The notes under the pieces are model-generated. The model was not told the DNA's origin, did not search any database, and worked only from the letters and a program-made list of their open reading frames with translations. Made by a program: the position numbers and the translations under genes. Shown one piece after another: positions 21,946-33,704 of a stretch of 64,000 nucleotides of DNA (its first letter is position 1; every line of letters begins with the position of its first letter). The DNA comes from Guadua angustifolia (lineage: Eukaryota; Streptophyta; Magnoliopsida; Poales; Poaceae), in NCBI GenBank assembly GCA_036346375.1, contig JAYEVE010000632.1, positions 62,001 through 126,000 on the forward strand, in the 5' to 3' direction.

Positions 21946-22206
21946 TATATGAGGCTCTCTTTCATCAAGGAAGGGGACGCTAACATCAGGTTTTTCTACA
22001 TCAGAGTCAATGCATGTAGGCATAAGAATCACATTCAATCGATTCATATGGGCACGCACCTCGTCGTCAACCATGTAGACAAGCAACAGCACCTGCAGGA
22101 CTTCTTCAATAACCAATTAGGCAAAAAGGTGCAAAGGGCGCACTCCATCAATTGGGAATCCCTAGAATTGGAGGCGACAGATCTTCACAATCTAGAACTA
22201 CCGTTC
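21945..22206 (+). pseudogene. LINE ORF2 fragment, left part (split by the copia element)
   Basis: Encodes FIKEGDANIRFFYIRVNA then RKNHIQ-like sequence and LQDFFNNQLGKKVQRAHSIN, the segment that normally lies between the endonuclease and RT of plant LINE ORF2. It continues at 33705 after removal of the inserted element, where MEEVKEVIDSLPQEKAPGPD follows. The LINE lacks its endonuclease here and is 5'-truncated at about 21945. Confidence 0.85.
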
Positions 22207-23675
22207 TGAAAGTGCATCTAGGCCTCTCAAAGAGTTTTGGTGATTTATGACAACACAATTCCATATACTAACGGTGCAAGTGAGATTCTATGCAGTGATC
22301 GAGAAGAGATCATCGTTGGAAAGCAATTGGAGATCCCCACCATCCTTAAAAATTTGAAAAGGCGGCATCAAGACTTTAGTTGTAAATCTTTTATTTTATT
22401 GAGTCTAAGGATAGCCGTACTATTAAGGGGGATACGACAGAAAATCGCTTCTAGGATATGCTTGTGCTCATAGAATGAAAATTGCATCTCGAAAGTTTTT
22501 TAAAACATTGCATTTCCTATCAAAGGGTACTTCGGCCGAGTGGGTCAAAGCCGAGTATCCGGACATTTAGTCCGACACTCCGGCTAGGGCCCTGGTTGCA
22601 TTCTTCGAAAGTCCGAGTATCCGGACATTTAGTCCGGACACTCCGGGATAAATGGTCCGGAGTATCCGGATATTTAGTCCGGACACTCCGGGGTAATTGT
22701 CCGGAGTCTCCGGGGATTAAGTCCGGACACTCCGGGCTAACCTTCTCGGTTCAAAGCAAATACTTCCAGTCCGGACACTCCGGACTAAATGTCCGGATAG
22801 TCCGGGGTTTGCGCAGCACAAGTGTAACGGTTGAATTTTGGAAGCCTATTTAAGCCCTCACTCAAATTCCAACCGTTGGCACCCTCATTCATTCAAGATT
22901 AACTCTCAAGCTCTCTCTCTCTCTCTTGAGCCTAGCCTCTTTCTCCCCTTGAATCCTTGCGTTGATTTGAATCTTTGGGGAGAAAAGAGGGATCCAAGTG
23001 CTTTGAGCTTGCATTCTTGATTCTAGAGCACAAGTTTCATCCTCCAAGTTGATTTAGCGGCATATTTGTTACTCTTGGAGTTTGAAGGGCTCCTAGACGG
23101 CAAGGAGTCACCGGGAGCCTCCAAGACTTGGTGTGGAGAGCCCCGGAGGTTTGTGAAGGCAAGCCTCGCCTCCGAAAGGAAAGAGGCAAGAAGAAGACCG
23201 GCGAGTGCTTTGTGCAACACCGGGAGGAAAGAGGTCAAGAGGGACCCGGGCTTTGTGCCTCCTCAACGGAGACGTAGGATTCCCTTCAAGAATCCGAACT
23301 TCGGGTAAAAATCATTGTCTACTTGTTCTTCTTTTACTTGTTCTAGGGTTTGTTGTTCTTGGAACTTTGGGAGCCCCGATCTACTATATTGTTGTGTTTG
23401 CTTCTAGATCTTCACCATCATCAGGTACCTGACACTATTTGGAGCAATTGTATTCATTTAGATTGTTGAAAAATTGCTTGGATTTAAAATCCCCTCTTTG
23501 AGCTACCCAGCCCGGAATATCCGGACAATTTACCCCAGATAGTCCGGACTGTCCGGAGTATCCGGATAAAATCCCCGGACACTCCGGGCTCAGACCCTCG
23601 GGTGAATTTAAATTGTTGCAAATTTTTTAATCCGCCTGTTCACCCCCCCTCTAGGCGACATCTCAGATCCTTTCA
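22207..23675 (+). repeat. 5' LTR of the Sirevirus-like element
   Basis: 1,469 bp, TG...CA. The 300 bases at 22540-22815 and 80 bases at 23510-23590 consist largely of CCGGA/TCCGG motifs. Compared with the 3' LTR, most differences are single missing bases in 22525-22625, all in the repeat-rich part. Elsewhere the two agree except for a few substitutions and a short block near 22890. The difference pattern suggests either indel-prone repeat sequence or base-calling problems there. Confidence 0.95.
22540..22815 (+). repeat. CCGG palindromic array (LTR copy)
   Basis: A chain of GTCCGGACACTCCGG and CCGGAGTATCCGGA units in alternating orientation, linked by short AT spacers (CATTTAG, ATTAAG, TAATTG). 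The same array is at 32560-32825 in the other LTR. Related shorter arrays lie at 23510-23590, 27390-27470, 29490-29562, 29938-30076 and 33533-33615. Many units are self-complementary, so transcripts could form hairpins; each unit supplies CCGG sites for CG and CHG methylation. Confidence 0.95.
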
Positions 23676-23677
23676 AT

Positions 23678-23690
23678 TGGTATCAGAGCC
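23678..23690 (+). other. Primer binding site (initiator-Met tRNA)
   Basis: TGGTATCAGAGCC begins two bases after the 5' LTR and is complementary to the 3' end of plant initiator methionine tRNA, the usual minus-strand primer of copia elements. Confidence 0.9.
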
Positions 23691-23730
23691 AAATCTCCGT
23701 TGTTTGGCTTAACCGCTAGGAGATTCTAAG

Positions 23731-25250
23731 ATGTCGGATACACAAAAGAATACCGAAGCCCATGACCAAGACAAGGGCACGGGCTCGGTATTGGGGTTGC
23801 TATTCCATTTGATTACACCTCTCTTGGTGTCTCAAGCTCCTCATCTTATGTCTCCGTGCCCTCCGGTCGAGCGCCTCATTTCGATGGCACTCACTATGCC
23901 GCATGGAAACATAAAATGAAGATGCACTTGAGATCGCTTCACCCTTCTATTTGGAAGATTGTGCAAACAGGTTTCAAGCCCGTTGATCCGAACAACCTTA
24001 CTCCCGTAGAAGATAAAGATCAACATTTCAATGATTTGGCAGCCAATGCTTTGTTCAACGCCTTGAGTGATTCCAAGTTCAACCGAGTCGATGGACTCGA
24101 GGAAGCAAAGGCCATTTGGGACAGGCTTATGGTCAGTCATGAAGGAATTTCAAGTGTCCGCGAATCGAAGATAGAGCTCATTATTGGTGAGCTAAGCCGT
24201 TTCACATTGGAGGAAGGAGAGTCCTACAACAAAATATTTGACCGCTTAATGGTGCTTGTGAATCAAGCCAAGGGTCTTGGATGCATTGATCTTACTGACA
24301 AGGCAGTGGTGAAAATAATTCTTCGTGTGATCACTCCTACCAACCGCAACCTTGTCCAACTAATCCGAGACCGGCCCAACTTCGACACTTTGACCCCTCA
24401 TGATGTCATCGGCCGGCTCATGATGGACGAAATGATGATAAAGGAAGCCGAAGTTGTAGAAGAACTCAAGTCGGGCAAGAAGAAAGGCATTGCCCTAAAG
24501 GCCGTGAAGACCGCAAGAGAAGTTGAAGAAAGTGCAAGTGAAGATGATGAGCCGAGTGGCCCCCTGACAAATGAAGACATGGCCTTGCTCGTGAGAAGAT
24601 TCAATAAATTTCTTAAAAAGAAGGGCTACAAACCGGGAGGTCACTTCAAGAATCAGTAGAGTAAGTCAAGAGGACGACACTCAACGAGGAAATGCTATGA
24701 GTGTGGAGAACCCGGTCATTTCATCGCCGAATGTCCACAACGAGAGAAGAAGAAAGACAAGCCATACAAGAAAGATAAGTACCGGGGCAAGGACAAGGAA
24801 AGAAGCAAAAAGTTCAAGCATTACAAGAATAAGGGGCAAGCACACATTGGAGAAGAGTGGGATTCAAACTCCGACTCCGACTCAAGCTCCGACTCCGACG
24901 AAGCAGGAATCGCCTCCGTCGCCATCGCCATACCCTCTACTCCGACAACGTCAAAGGGCCTCTTCGACAACTTGAGCGATGACGACGAAAACGCTCCAAT
25001 GTGCCTTATGGCTAAGGGGCGCAAGGTATCAATCAAAGCTTCATCCTCTTCCATTGTTAATTCTTGCTTGGATGATAGTGATAACGATAGTGACGATGAT
25101 TGTGTAATCAAGTCAATTAAGGACTTTGACATTCAAAAACTAGATTTACTTTTAAAAGATATTGAGAAATTGGAGGAAACTATTGAGCAAAAAGAGACTA
25201 CTCTCGAAGCTCAAGAAGGCTTGCTTATTCTTGAGAAAGAGAAATATTGA
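23731..25250 (+). pseudogene. gag: gag of the Sirevirus-like element (capsid and zinc knuckle)
   Basis: The ATG at 23731 (MSDTQKNTEAHDQD) starts in another frame from the main one; a frameshift near 23770-23810 joins it to IPFDYTSLGVSSSS and GRAPHFDGTHYAAWKHKM, the capsid start typical of copia gag (DUF4219/UBN2 type). The capsid region runs to GGHFKNQ and meets an in-frame TAG at 24657-24659. The same frame continues directly with KCYECGEPGHFIAECPQRE, a CCHC zinc knuckle, then Ser/Asp-rich and coiled-coil sequence to a stop at 25250. The TAG fits a CAG-to-TAG change. The knuckle would be lost without readthrough. Confidence 0.85.
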
Positions 25251-25959
25251 GCTAGAAAAGAGTCTAATCAATGAGAGAAGAAAATACGAGGAGTTGGTCG
25301 AAAGTTCAAAGATGACCAAATCCAAGTTGACTAGTTTTGAGATCACCAATACTTCACTCGTAGAGGAACTTGCCAAAGCAAAGGATGCTTGCAAGACTCT
25401 TGAAGTGAAGCTTGTTGATCTCTCGAATAGCTCTTCTAACTCCTCAACAGTTGTCTCCAATTCCTCATTACCATCTTCTAGCAATGGATGTGCTAGATGC
25501 TATAATGTCAATATTGATACTTGTGTCACTAACCTTGAGACTTTGCAAGTACTAGCTCATGAAAATGAGAAGCTCAAGGGAATGCTTGAAAATGGACTTC
25601 AAAAGTCCTATAAGGCTAGCAAAGGCTTAGAGGAGTACCTCGGTAAGCGCCAAGGTAACATTATGAAATATGGGCTTGGGTATATTCTGCCCAAGGGCAA
25701 AAAGAGCAACATCGTAGTTGCCCCCTTGAACAAGCCCATTCATTTCATTAAAGGCGAAGGAGCTTCTAAATATAAGACTCATTCTACTTTCTTTGCATTG
25801 TATGTGCTTAAGAGAACTAACCTTGGTCATGTAGTTGCTTGTCACATTGGGGGCAAGTCCAAAAGTCTTTCCAATGTGCGATCTATTTGGGTTCCCAAAT
25901 CACTTGTTACTAACGTGCGTGGACCTAAACAAGTTTGGGTACCAAAGAGCAAAAACTAA
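25240..25959 (+). pseudogene. gag: gag C-terminal extension, coiled coil
   Basis: Continues gag in another frame after a 1-nt shift near 25240 (RNIELEKSLINERRKYEELV). The region is Lys/Glu/Leu-rich coiled coil, then a Ser/Asn stretch, then the Sirevirus-type end VPKSLVTNVRGPKQVWVPK followed by SKN and stop. A long C-terminal gag extension after the knuckle is usual in this lineage. The next frame (protease) starts about 20 bases later, so gag and pol are separated by a stop and a frame change. Confidence 0.75.
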
Positions 25960-26003
25960 ATTTTATTTTGTAGGCCTACATCTCCGGTGGATCAAGTTGG
26001 ATC

Positions 26004-29000
26004 TTGGATAGCGGATGTACACATCATATGATCGGAAAAAGGGCAATGTTCGCGCATTTGGAAGCCAATGGATCGAATAGTGAAAGCATCATCTTTGGCG
26101 ATAATGGAAAAGGTGAAGTGGTAGGTTTAGGTAAGATTCTAATTACCAATGATTTCCATATAAATAACGTTTTGCTTGTTGAATCACTAAGCTACAATTT
26201 GTTGTCCGTTGCTCAATTATGTGAAGCGGGCTACAATTGTGTGTTTAGTGATAAGGGTGTGGATGTCGTTAAGAGGGATGATGGTTCAGTAGCCGTTAAG
26301 GGACGTTTGAAAGGGAACCTCTATCTTGTAGATTTCACTACGGATAGAATTAACCTTGAAACGTGTCTTATGGCTAAATCTAGCATGGGTTGGCTATGGC
26401 ATCGCCGACTTGCCCATGTTGGTATGAGGAACCTCCACAAACTTCTTAAAGGCAATCACATCCTTGGATTAACCAATGTTGTTTTTGAGAAAGACAGGGT
26501 ATGTAGCGCATGTCAAGCCGGGAAGCAAGTAGGAGCATCTCATCCCACGAAGAACGTGATGACCACCTCAAGGCCATTGGAAATGCTTCACATGGATCTG
26601 TTCGGCCCCATCACCTACATAAGCATTGGAGGAAACAAGTACGGTTTAGTTATTGTTGATGACTTTTCTCGTTTCACTTGGGTATTTTTCTTGCATGATA
26701 AAAGTGAAACCCAAGGAAACTTGAAGAAATTCGTGAGAAGGGCACAAAATGAATTTGAAGTAAAGATCAAGAAAATTCGGAGTGACAACGGCACCGAATT
26801 CAAAAATACCGATGTGGAGGAGTTTCTCGATGAAGAGGGCATCAAGCATGAATTTTCGGCTCCTTATTCTCCTCAACAGAACGGGGTAGCCGAAAGGAAG
26901 AATCGGACTCTCATCGAGATGGCGCGCACGATGCTAGATGAGTACAAGGTCTCCGACATCTTCTGGGCGGAGGCCATCAACACCGCGTGTCATAGCTCCA
27001 ACCGCCTATACCTCCACAAGTTGTTGAAGAAGACGGCGTACGAGCTCCTCACCGGCAAGAAGCCAAATGTATCCTACTTTCGAGTCTTTGGGAGTAAATG
27101 CTATATCCTCAACAAGAAAGCTAAGTCTTCTAAGTTTGCTCCTAAAGTAGATGAGGGTTTCTTGCTCGGTTACGGGTCTAATGCATATGCATACCGAGTT
27201 TTCAACAACACCACTGGTGTGGTTGAAATTTCGCGTGATGTGACATTTGATGAAACTAACGGTTTTCAAGTAGAACAAGGTGATTGTGATGTAATTGATA
27301 GGGAAGAACCTCCATACGAAGCAATCAAGAAATTGGCCATTGGGGAGGTAAAACCGGTGGAGCAGAATGCTGTCCCGAGCACCCCAACCCGGAGTGTCCG
27401 GGATAATGTCCGAAATATCCGGACTAAATCTCCGGAGTGTCCGGACTTAACCCCGGACATTCCGAACTGCAATGCTTCAAATGGTGTTCCCTCCTCATCC
27501 ATACAAGCTCATGATGGCTCAAACCCCTCTCAAGATGATGGAAGCCCTATTCAACGTTTAAATGCAACCGTTCCTCATCCAAGAGTGCATCAAAGCGTGC
27601 AACGAGATCACCCCGTCGACAACATCCTTGGAGACATTAATAAGGGAGTATCTACTCGATCTCGTGTTGCAAATTTTTGTGAATTTTACTCTTTTGTTTC
27701 CTCTCTTGAACCGCTCAAGTTAGAAGAAGCACTCCAAGATCCGGATTGGGTGATGGCCATGCAAGAGGAGTTAAATAACTTTGAACGGAACCAAGTGTGG
27801 AAACTTGTCGAAAGGCCCAAGCAAAATGTGATTGGAACCAAATGGGTATTTCAGAACAAGCAAGACGAGAACGGAATAGTGACGAGAAATAAAGCCCGGT
27901 TAGTTGCTCAAGGCTACACGCAAATCAAAGGTTTGGATTTCGATGAAACATATGCACATGTAGCTAGGCTTGAATCCATTAGAATATTACTTGCCTTTGC
28001 TACTCACCATGATTTTAAGTTATATCAAATGGACGTGAAAAGCGCCTTCTTGAATGGACCACTTTCCGAGATGGTGTATGTCGAGCAACCACCCGGTTTC
28101 GAAGACCCAAGTCATCCGGACCACGTCTACTTCCTACACAAGGCTCTCTATGGGCTTAAGCAAGCACCGAGAGCATGGTTCGAGTGTCTTCGCGATTTTC
28201 TCCTCGAACAAGGTTTCGTAGTCAGAAAGGCCGACCCTACTCTCTTTACTAAACATATTGATGATGATTTATTTGTTTGTCAAATATACGTTGATGACAT
28301 TATATTCGGGTCTACTAATGAACACTTGTGCAAGGAATTTAGCAGGATAATGACTAAAAGATTTGAGATGTCCATGATGGGCGAGTTGAAGTTCTTCCTC
28401 GGATTTCAAGTCAAACAACTCAAGGAAGGGACTTTTATATGCCAAACAAAGTACATCAAGGACATGCTCAAGAAGTTCGGTATGGAGAACGCCAAGCCGA
28501 TCAAAACGCCAATGCAAGCCAACGGGCATCTAGACCTCGACAAAGAAGGTAAACCGGTCGTCCAAAAGGTATATCGTTCAATGATCGGTTCTTTACTTTA
28601 TCTTTGTGCATCTAGGCCCGATATTATGCTTAGTGTGTGCATGTGTGCACGATTTCAAGCCGCTCCCAAAGAATGCCATATGGTGGCTGTAAAAAGAATC
28701 TTGAGATATTTAGTGCACACCCCTCATTTCGGGCTTTGGTATCCAAAAGGGTCATCTTTTGAATTAGTTGGGTATTCCGATACAGATTATGCCGGATGTA
28801 AAGTGGATAGGAAGAGTACCTCGGGAACTTGTCAATTCTTAGGAAGATCCCTTGTCTCTTGGTTCTCTAAGAAATAAAATTCCGTAGCCCTATCCACAGC
28901 CGAAGCCGAATACATAGCCGCCGGGAGTTGTTGTGCGCAATTGCTTTGGATGAGGCAAACCCTAAATGACTACGGCCTAACATACAACCATGTTCCACTC

Positions 29001-29240
29001 TTGTGTGACAATGAGAGCGCTATAAAAATTGCCAACAATCCCGTCCAACATTCCCGTACAAAGCACATCGATATCCGCCATCATTTCCTAAGAGACCATT
29101 CCACTAAAGGCAATATCGATATTCAACATGTGAGCACAAACGACCAATTAGCCGATATATTTACCAAACCACTTGATGAGAAGAGATTTTACGATTTGAG
29201 AAGTGGGCTAAATATACTTGATTCTCGCAATTTGGCTTGA
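26004..29240 (+). pseudogene. pol: pol of the Sirevirus-like element (PR-IN-RT-RH), one nonsense codon
   Basis: An open frame of 957 residues ends at TAA 28875-28877; the same frame then runs on to 29240. Upstream bases give GGSSWILDSGCTHHMIG, the aspartic protease motif DSG. The zinc-binding HHCC region (WHRRLAHVGM...CSACQAGK) is at about residue 128, and the integrase core has D (about 195-215, MDLFGP / VDDFSRF), D (RSDNGTEF, 259) and E (QQNGVAERKNR, 289). RT runs from about 612 with MDVKSAFLNG and YVDD (761). RNase H starts at YSDTDYAGCKVDRKSTSG (about 921) and is cut by TAA inside SWFSKK.NSVALSTAEAEY. All catalytic motifs are intact; the stop removes the C-terminal RNase H unless read through. 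A CCGG-motif array (27390-27470) is translated in the IN-RT linker. Confidence 0.9.
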
Positions 29241-30152
29241 AAAGTGCACACCATTGATTGATGTTTGGAAAATGTTTTAGAAAATCTTATTTAGTCCTTC
29301 CTTTGATCCTTTGAGTGTTGATCGAAATCTTTGATCTTCGGATCAAGCCCAATGCCGTGTGACTATGGTTGTTTGATTATTTGTTCGCTAGTCACATTGT
29401 GCAAAGGATCTCTAGGATCTCTTCTCTCTATGCTTCAAGCCAATCATCCCCTTCATTCCTTGCAAAATCCTTGTTGAATCCCGAGCTGTCAACCCGGATA
29501 GTCCGGACTAATTGTCCGGATAGTCCGGAGTATCCGGACTAATTGTCCGGAGTCTCCGGGTTGTGCGATCTGTCTATAAAGCCTTGCGGGGGGGGTTTCT
29601 TTCTCTTTCTTCCCTCTTTTCTCCAAACCGCACGGCTCTCCTTTTGTGCCCTAGCCACCACCCTAGGTTCTCCTCCGCCTCCGGTGTGTTCCTCTCCCTC
29701 CGGAGTCTCCGGATCGTTTCCCCGGGCTCGGGGGAAGAGATCTCCTCGGCATTCCATCCTTTTGGTTGTTCTTCGTTGAGGTAAGCCTTCGTTTTGCCCC
29801 AAATTTCTCTTTGCCTTTTGAAATACCTAGGAATAAGATTGCCTTGCTAGAGCACACTCATATCCTTGATTAATCTCCAAAATGTGCCTCTAGAATTTGT
29901 GGTTTGTTTGCAAATTAGGGTTTTAGGCTGAAATCTGGTATATCCGGACTCTCTGGATATTTTCTCCGGAGTATCCGGGTTAATTGTCCGGACTCTCCGG
30001 ACATTTTCTCCAGAGTATCCGTACTAATTGTCCGGACTCTCCGGACTAAATCCCCGGAGTATCCGGGCTATACCCCTCGGCCCAAAATCATAATTTGCAA
30101 AACTCACCCTCTTGCAAACCTTTTTCTTATTCCATGTCTTGTTCCCTATCAG
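29241..30152 (+). other. Spacer between pol and the 3' ORF, with CCGG arrays
   Basis: No ORF with recognisable motifs. It holds three clusters of CCGGA-type motifs (29490-29562, 29690-29715, 29938-30076). Its end is pyrimidine-rich (CCTTTTTCTTATTCC... TTCCCTATCAG) directly before ATG at 30153, which resembles a 3' splice site and could allow a spliced mRNA for the downstream ORF. Confidence 0.6.
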
Positions 30153-31760
30153 ATGTCTTCTTCCTAGGGAGGTTCCGGTGCCGGCAAGCGTCCTGTCGAT
30201 TCTCCTCCTTCCTCGCCTTTGCCCAGCCCTTCCAAGAGGCACCGGCGCACTGTCAAGAAAATCAGCCAAGGCCGTGCCAATCTCCTTACCGCTCCTCCCG
30301 CTGCTCCTTCTGCTGCTCCATCTCCTGCTCAAGCTGATCCCGAAGAGCATCCTGCCGAAGAGCATCCCGCGGACGCCCATGCAAGGCTTCGTGAGCAAAA
30401 GAAGAAGCATCACCAAGCATCTCGTGAACCCATTGGTCCGCTTGAGAAGTGTCAGCCTCAGTGGAGATACCCTGGTCAGATGATGCCGCTTCGAGTGGTT
30501 GACTATCGAGTGGGTTCTGGAAAGGGCAAGGCCATCGTGGCGCAAAGGAACAAGGACCCACTTGAATTTCATCAAGATCAATATGTCGACAAGCGGTTTT
30601 GGAACAGATTCCACTCAGATTATTATGAGACAGTCCTTCTTCCCATGGAGCGCCCTGTAATGAAAATGAAAAGAATTGACTGGCTCTATATGTCCGAAGC
30701 TCACAATCCGGTATTTGACGAAGTCATCCAAATTTGTGAGCGTCATAAGGTAAAGGATATCATGAGTTTTCTTTATCCATGGAATGATGAGATCATTATG
30801 CAATTCTACGCCACACTGTACTTTGATAAGAAGCAAGATGCTGCATGGTGGATGACCGATAAACTATGGTATGTGGCCACCAAAAGGACCTTTGCCAGAG
30901 TTTTGCATCTGAGGTCAACTGATGGTGATGTCAAATTGCATGATAAGAAGGTCTTGGCCCCTGAGCAGCTTGAAGACTTGTACGACTCCTCTCAGCACTT
31001 TGTGGTTGGTACTATCAAGAGTCTCAAGCCTGTGCCTGCAGTTCTTCTCAGATTGCTTCGGGTATCTCTTTGGCCCAAGGAGGGGGATGCGTCAGCCATC
31101 AGCTCTTATGTTCGTAACCTGCTATATCATTTGGTAGAGCGCACTCATGGGTTTGATGTGGTGGATTTTATATGGGAAGCAATCAGACTCAATTCGTTGA
31201 GCAACTCCAGCAGCTGCGGGTATGCACCTTTCATTATGGCACTGATTGATCACGTCACGAGTCTCGACTTTGTGAAGGATGTGGAGCATTTGTCATATAA
31301 GGTCCGTCCTCAGTCAGCCTTGTCAGCTCCTGCAGCTCCTGTGGAGAAGCGTCCCAAGGGTCGTCCTCCTGTGACCCGTTCTTCTGCCCCTCCTCCAGCT
31401 CCGGCTCCAGCTTCAGCAGCGGCTCCTGTCCCTCCTCCAGGCTCTCCTAGCTCCAGCAGAGACACCATCAAGAGGATGCTTAAGTGCCTATTCTGTTTAT
31501 GCCAAGATGTCTCTAAACAAGTCAAGGAGACCCGTCGAGAGCTGCGTGAGCATCGCCGTGAGTTCCGCGCCTACCGCCGCCAGCAGGGTGAGGACATTCC
31601 CGCCAGCAGTGAGTCCGAGGAGTCAACTGATGCACCTACAGTGGATTCCGCTACTCAGCAGCTCTTTGGACTTCAGCCTTCTGCACCCCAGGGCAGCGTC
31701 CGTGGCAGCGGTGATGTCAGCGAGGAGGATGATTATCAGCCTTCAGGAGACGAGGAGTGA
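30153..31760 (+). pseudogene. 3' ORF of Sirevirus-like element ('envelope-like')
   Basis: The ATG at 30153 gives MSSS, then TAG at 30165-30167, after which the frame is open for about 530 codons (GGSGAGKRPVDSPPSSP on). A Pro/Ala/Ser-rich N-terminal part is followed by a conserved-looking core (FWNRFHSDYYETVLLPMERP, MSFLYPWNDEIIMQFYATLY), a second Pro/Ala-rich linker, a basic helix with a coiled-coil look (KQVKETRRELREHRREFR) and an acidic tail ending SEEDDYQPSGDEE. The position after pol is that of the so-called env-like ORF of Sireviruses. No signal peptide or clear membrane helix is visible, so an envelope function is not supported. The early TAG prevents simple translation unless it is read through or initiation is downstream. 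Confidence 0.75.
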
Positions 31761-32217
31761 TCTTCTACCGTCGACTCTTCCTTTTTGGTGTCTTGATGCC
31801 AAAGGGGGAGAGTGGAGTGTCTTGTGCTTGATTTGGTTGCCTTAGTTTCTCTTTTAAATTTGCTTTTTGTTGAACTTGTTGCTTATGCGTGTGTTGCTTG
31901 TTGGATGTTGAATATTCTGTCAAGCTATTTGCTTAATTCTATTTCCCTTTAGCAATGCATTTGTGTGATATCATGTCATATTTATTTACGCAAATTCTCT
32001 GCTATATATCTTGTTATATTCTCTCAAAAGCAGAAATTCAGGGGGAGTTCTCGTAAAATTTCCCGTAAATATGTGCATTTGATATTCAACTCAAATTCTT
32101 TCAATGCACATGTTTAGGGGGAGCTTCTCCGTGTATTTGGTTTTCCAAATACTATCTCATTTCAAATTTTATCTAAATCCAATTGTGTTGTCATCAATTA
32201 ACCAAAAAGGGGGAGAT
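31761..32217 (+). other. Spacer and polypurine tracts before the 3' LTR
   Basis: Non-coding. GGGGGAG-type purine tracts occur at about 31802 (AAAGGGGGAGAG), 32041 (CAGGGGGAG), 32116 (TAGGGGGAG) and finally 32203-32216 (AAAAAGGGGGAGAT), abutting TGAAAG of the LTR. Repeated purine tracts upstream of the true one are a feature of Sireviruses. Confidence 0.8.
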
Positions 32218-33699
32218 TGAAAGTGCATCTAGGCCTCTCAAAGAGTTTTGGTGATTTATGACAACACAATTCCATATACTAACGGTGCAAGTGAGATTCT
32301 ATGCAGTGATCGAGAAGAGATCATCGTTGGAAAGCAATTGGAGATCCCCACCATCCTTAAAAATTTGAAAAGGCGGCATCAAGACTTTAGTTGTAAATCT
32401 TTTATTTTATTGAGTCTAAGGATAGCCGTACTATTAAGGGGGATACGACAGAAAATCGCTTCTAGGATATGCTTGTGCTCATAGAATGAAAATTGCATCT
32501 CGAAAGTTTTTTAAAACATTGCATTTCCTATCAAAGGGTACTTCTGGCCGAGTGGGTCAGGCCGGAGTATCCGGACATTTAGTCCGGACACTCCGGGCTA
32601 GGGCCCTCGGTTGCATTCTCTGGAAAGTCCGGAGTATCCGGACATTTAGTCCGGACACTCCGGGATAAATGGTCCGGAGTATCCGGATATTTAGTCCGGA
32701 CACTCCGGGGTAATTGTCTGGAGTCTCCGGGGATTAAGTCCGGACACTCCGGGCTAACCTTCTCGGTTCAAAGCAAATACTTCCAGTCCGGACACTCCGG
32801 ACTAAATGTCCGGATAGTCCGGGGTTTGCGCAGCACAAGTGTAACGGTTGGATTTTGGAAGCCTATTTAAGCCCTCACTCAAATTCCAACCGTTGGCACC
32901 CTCATTCATTGCAGCATTTACTCTCAAGCTCTCTCTCACTCTCTCTTGAGCCCTAGCCTCTTTCTCCCCCTTGAATCCTTGCGTTGATTTGAATCTTTGG
33001 GGAGAAAAGAGGGGATCCAAGTGCTTTGAGCTTGCATTCTTGATTCTAGAGCACAAGTTTCATCCTCCAAGTTGATTTAGCGGCATATTTGTTACTCTTG
33101 GAGTTTGAAGGGCTCCTAGACGGCAAGGAGTTATCGGGAGCCTCCAAGACTTGGTGTGGAGAGCCCCGGAGGTTTGTGAAGGCAAGCCTCGCCTCCGAAA
33201 GGAAAGAGGCAAGAAGAAGACCGGCGAGTGCTTTGTGCAACACCGGGAGGAAAGAGGTCAAGAGGGACCCAGGCTTTGTGCCTCCTCAACGGAGACGTAG
33301 GATTCCCTTCAAGAATCCGAACTTCGGGTAAAAATCATTGTCTACTTGTTCTTCTTTTACTTATTCTAGGGTTTGTTGTTCTTGGAACTTTGGGAGCCCC
33401 GATCTACTATATTGTTGTGTTTGCTTCTAGATCTTCACCATCATCAGGTACCTGACACTATTTGGAGCAATTGTATTCATTTAGATTGTTGAAAAATTGC
33501 TTGGATTTAAAATCCCCTCTTTGAGCTACTCAGCCCGGAATATCCGGACAATTTACCCCGGATAGTCCGGACTGTCCGGAGTATCCGGATAAAATTTCCG
33601 GACACTCCGGGCTCAGACCCTCGGGTGAATTTAAATTGTTGCAAAATTTTTAATCCGCCTATTCACCCCCCCCTCTAGGCGACATCTCAGATCCTTTCA
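32218..33699 (+). repeat. 3' LTR of the Sirevirus-like element
   Basis: 1,482 bp, TGAAAG...CTTTCA, close copy of 22207-23675. It keeps complete CCGGA motifs where the 5' LTR has single-base losses, and is followed by the target duplication CGTTC (33700-33704). Confidence 0.95.
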
Positions 33700-33704
33700 C
33701 GTTC

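Larger units (their letters stand above)
22207..33699 (+). mobile_element. Ty1/copia retrotransposon, Sirevirus-like, structurally complete
   Basis: Starts TGAAAGTGCATC and ends ATCCTTTCA, with 5-bp target duplication CGTTC at 22202-22206 and 33700-33704. LTRs are 1,469 and 1,482 bp and nearly identical, with a methionine-tRNA primer site after the first and an A/G polypurine tract before the second. The gene order is gag, protease, integrase, RT, RNase H (copia order), followed by about 1 kb of spacer and an extra ORF before the 3' LTR, as in the Sirevirus (SIRE1/Opie-type) lineage. It inserted into a LINE. Coding frames carry several stops and shifts, so the copy is dead although structurally young. 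CCGG-rich palindromic arrays occur throughout. Confidence 0.95.

Noticed and set aside
30153..31760. True envelope glycoprotein in the 3' ORF
   Set aside because: No signal peptide, no membrane helix and no cleavage-site pattern; only the position resembles env.
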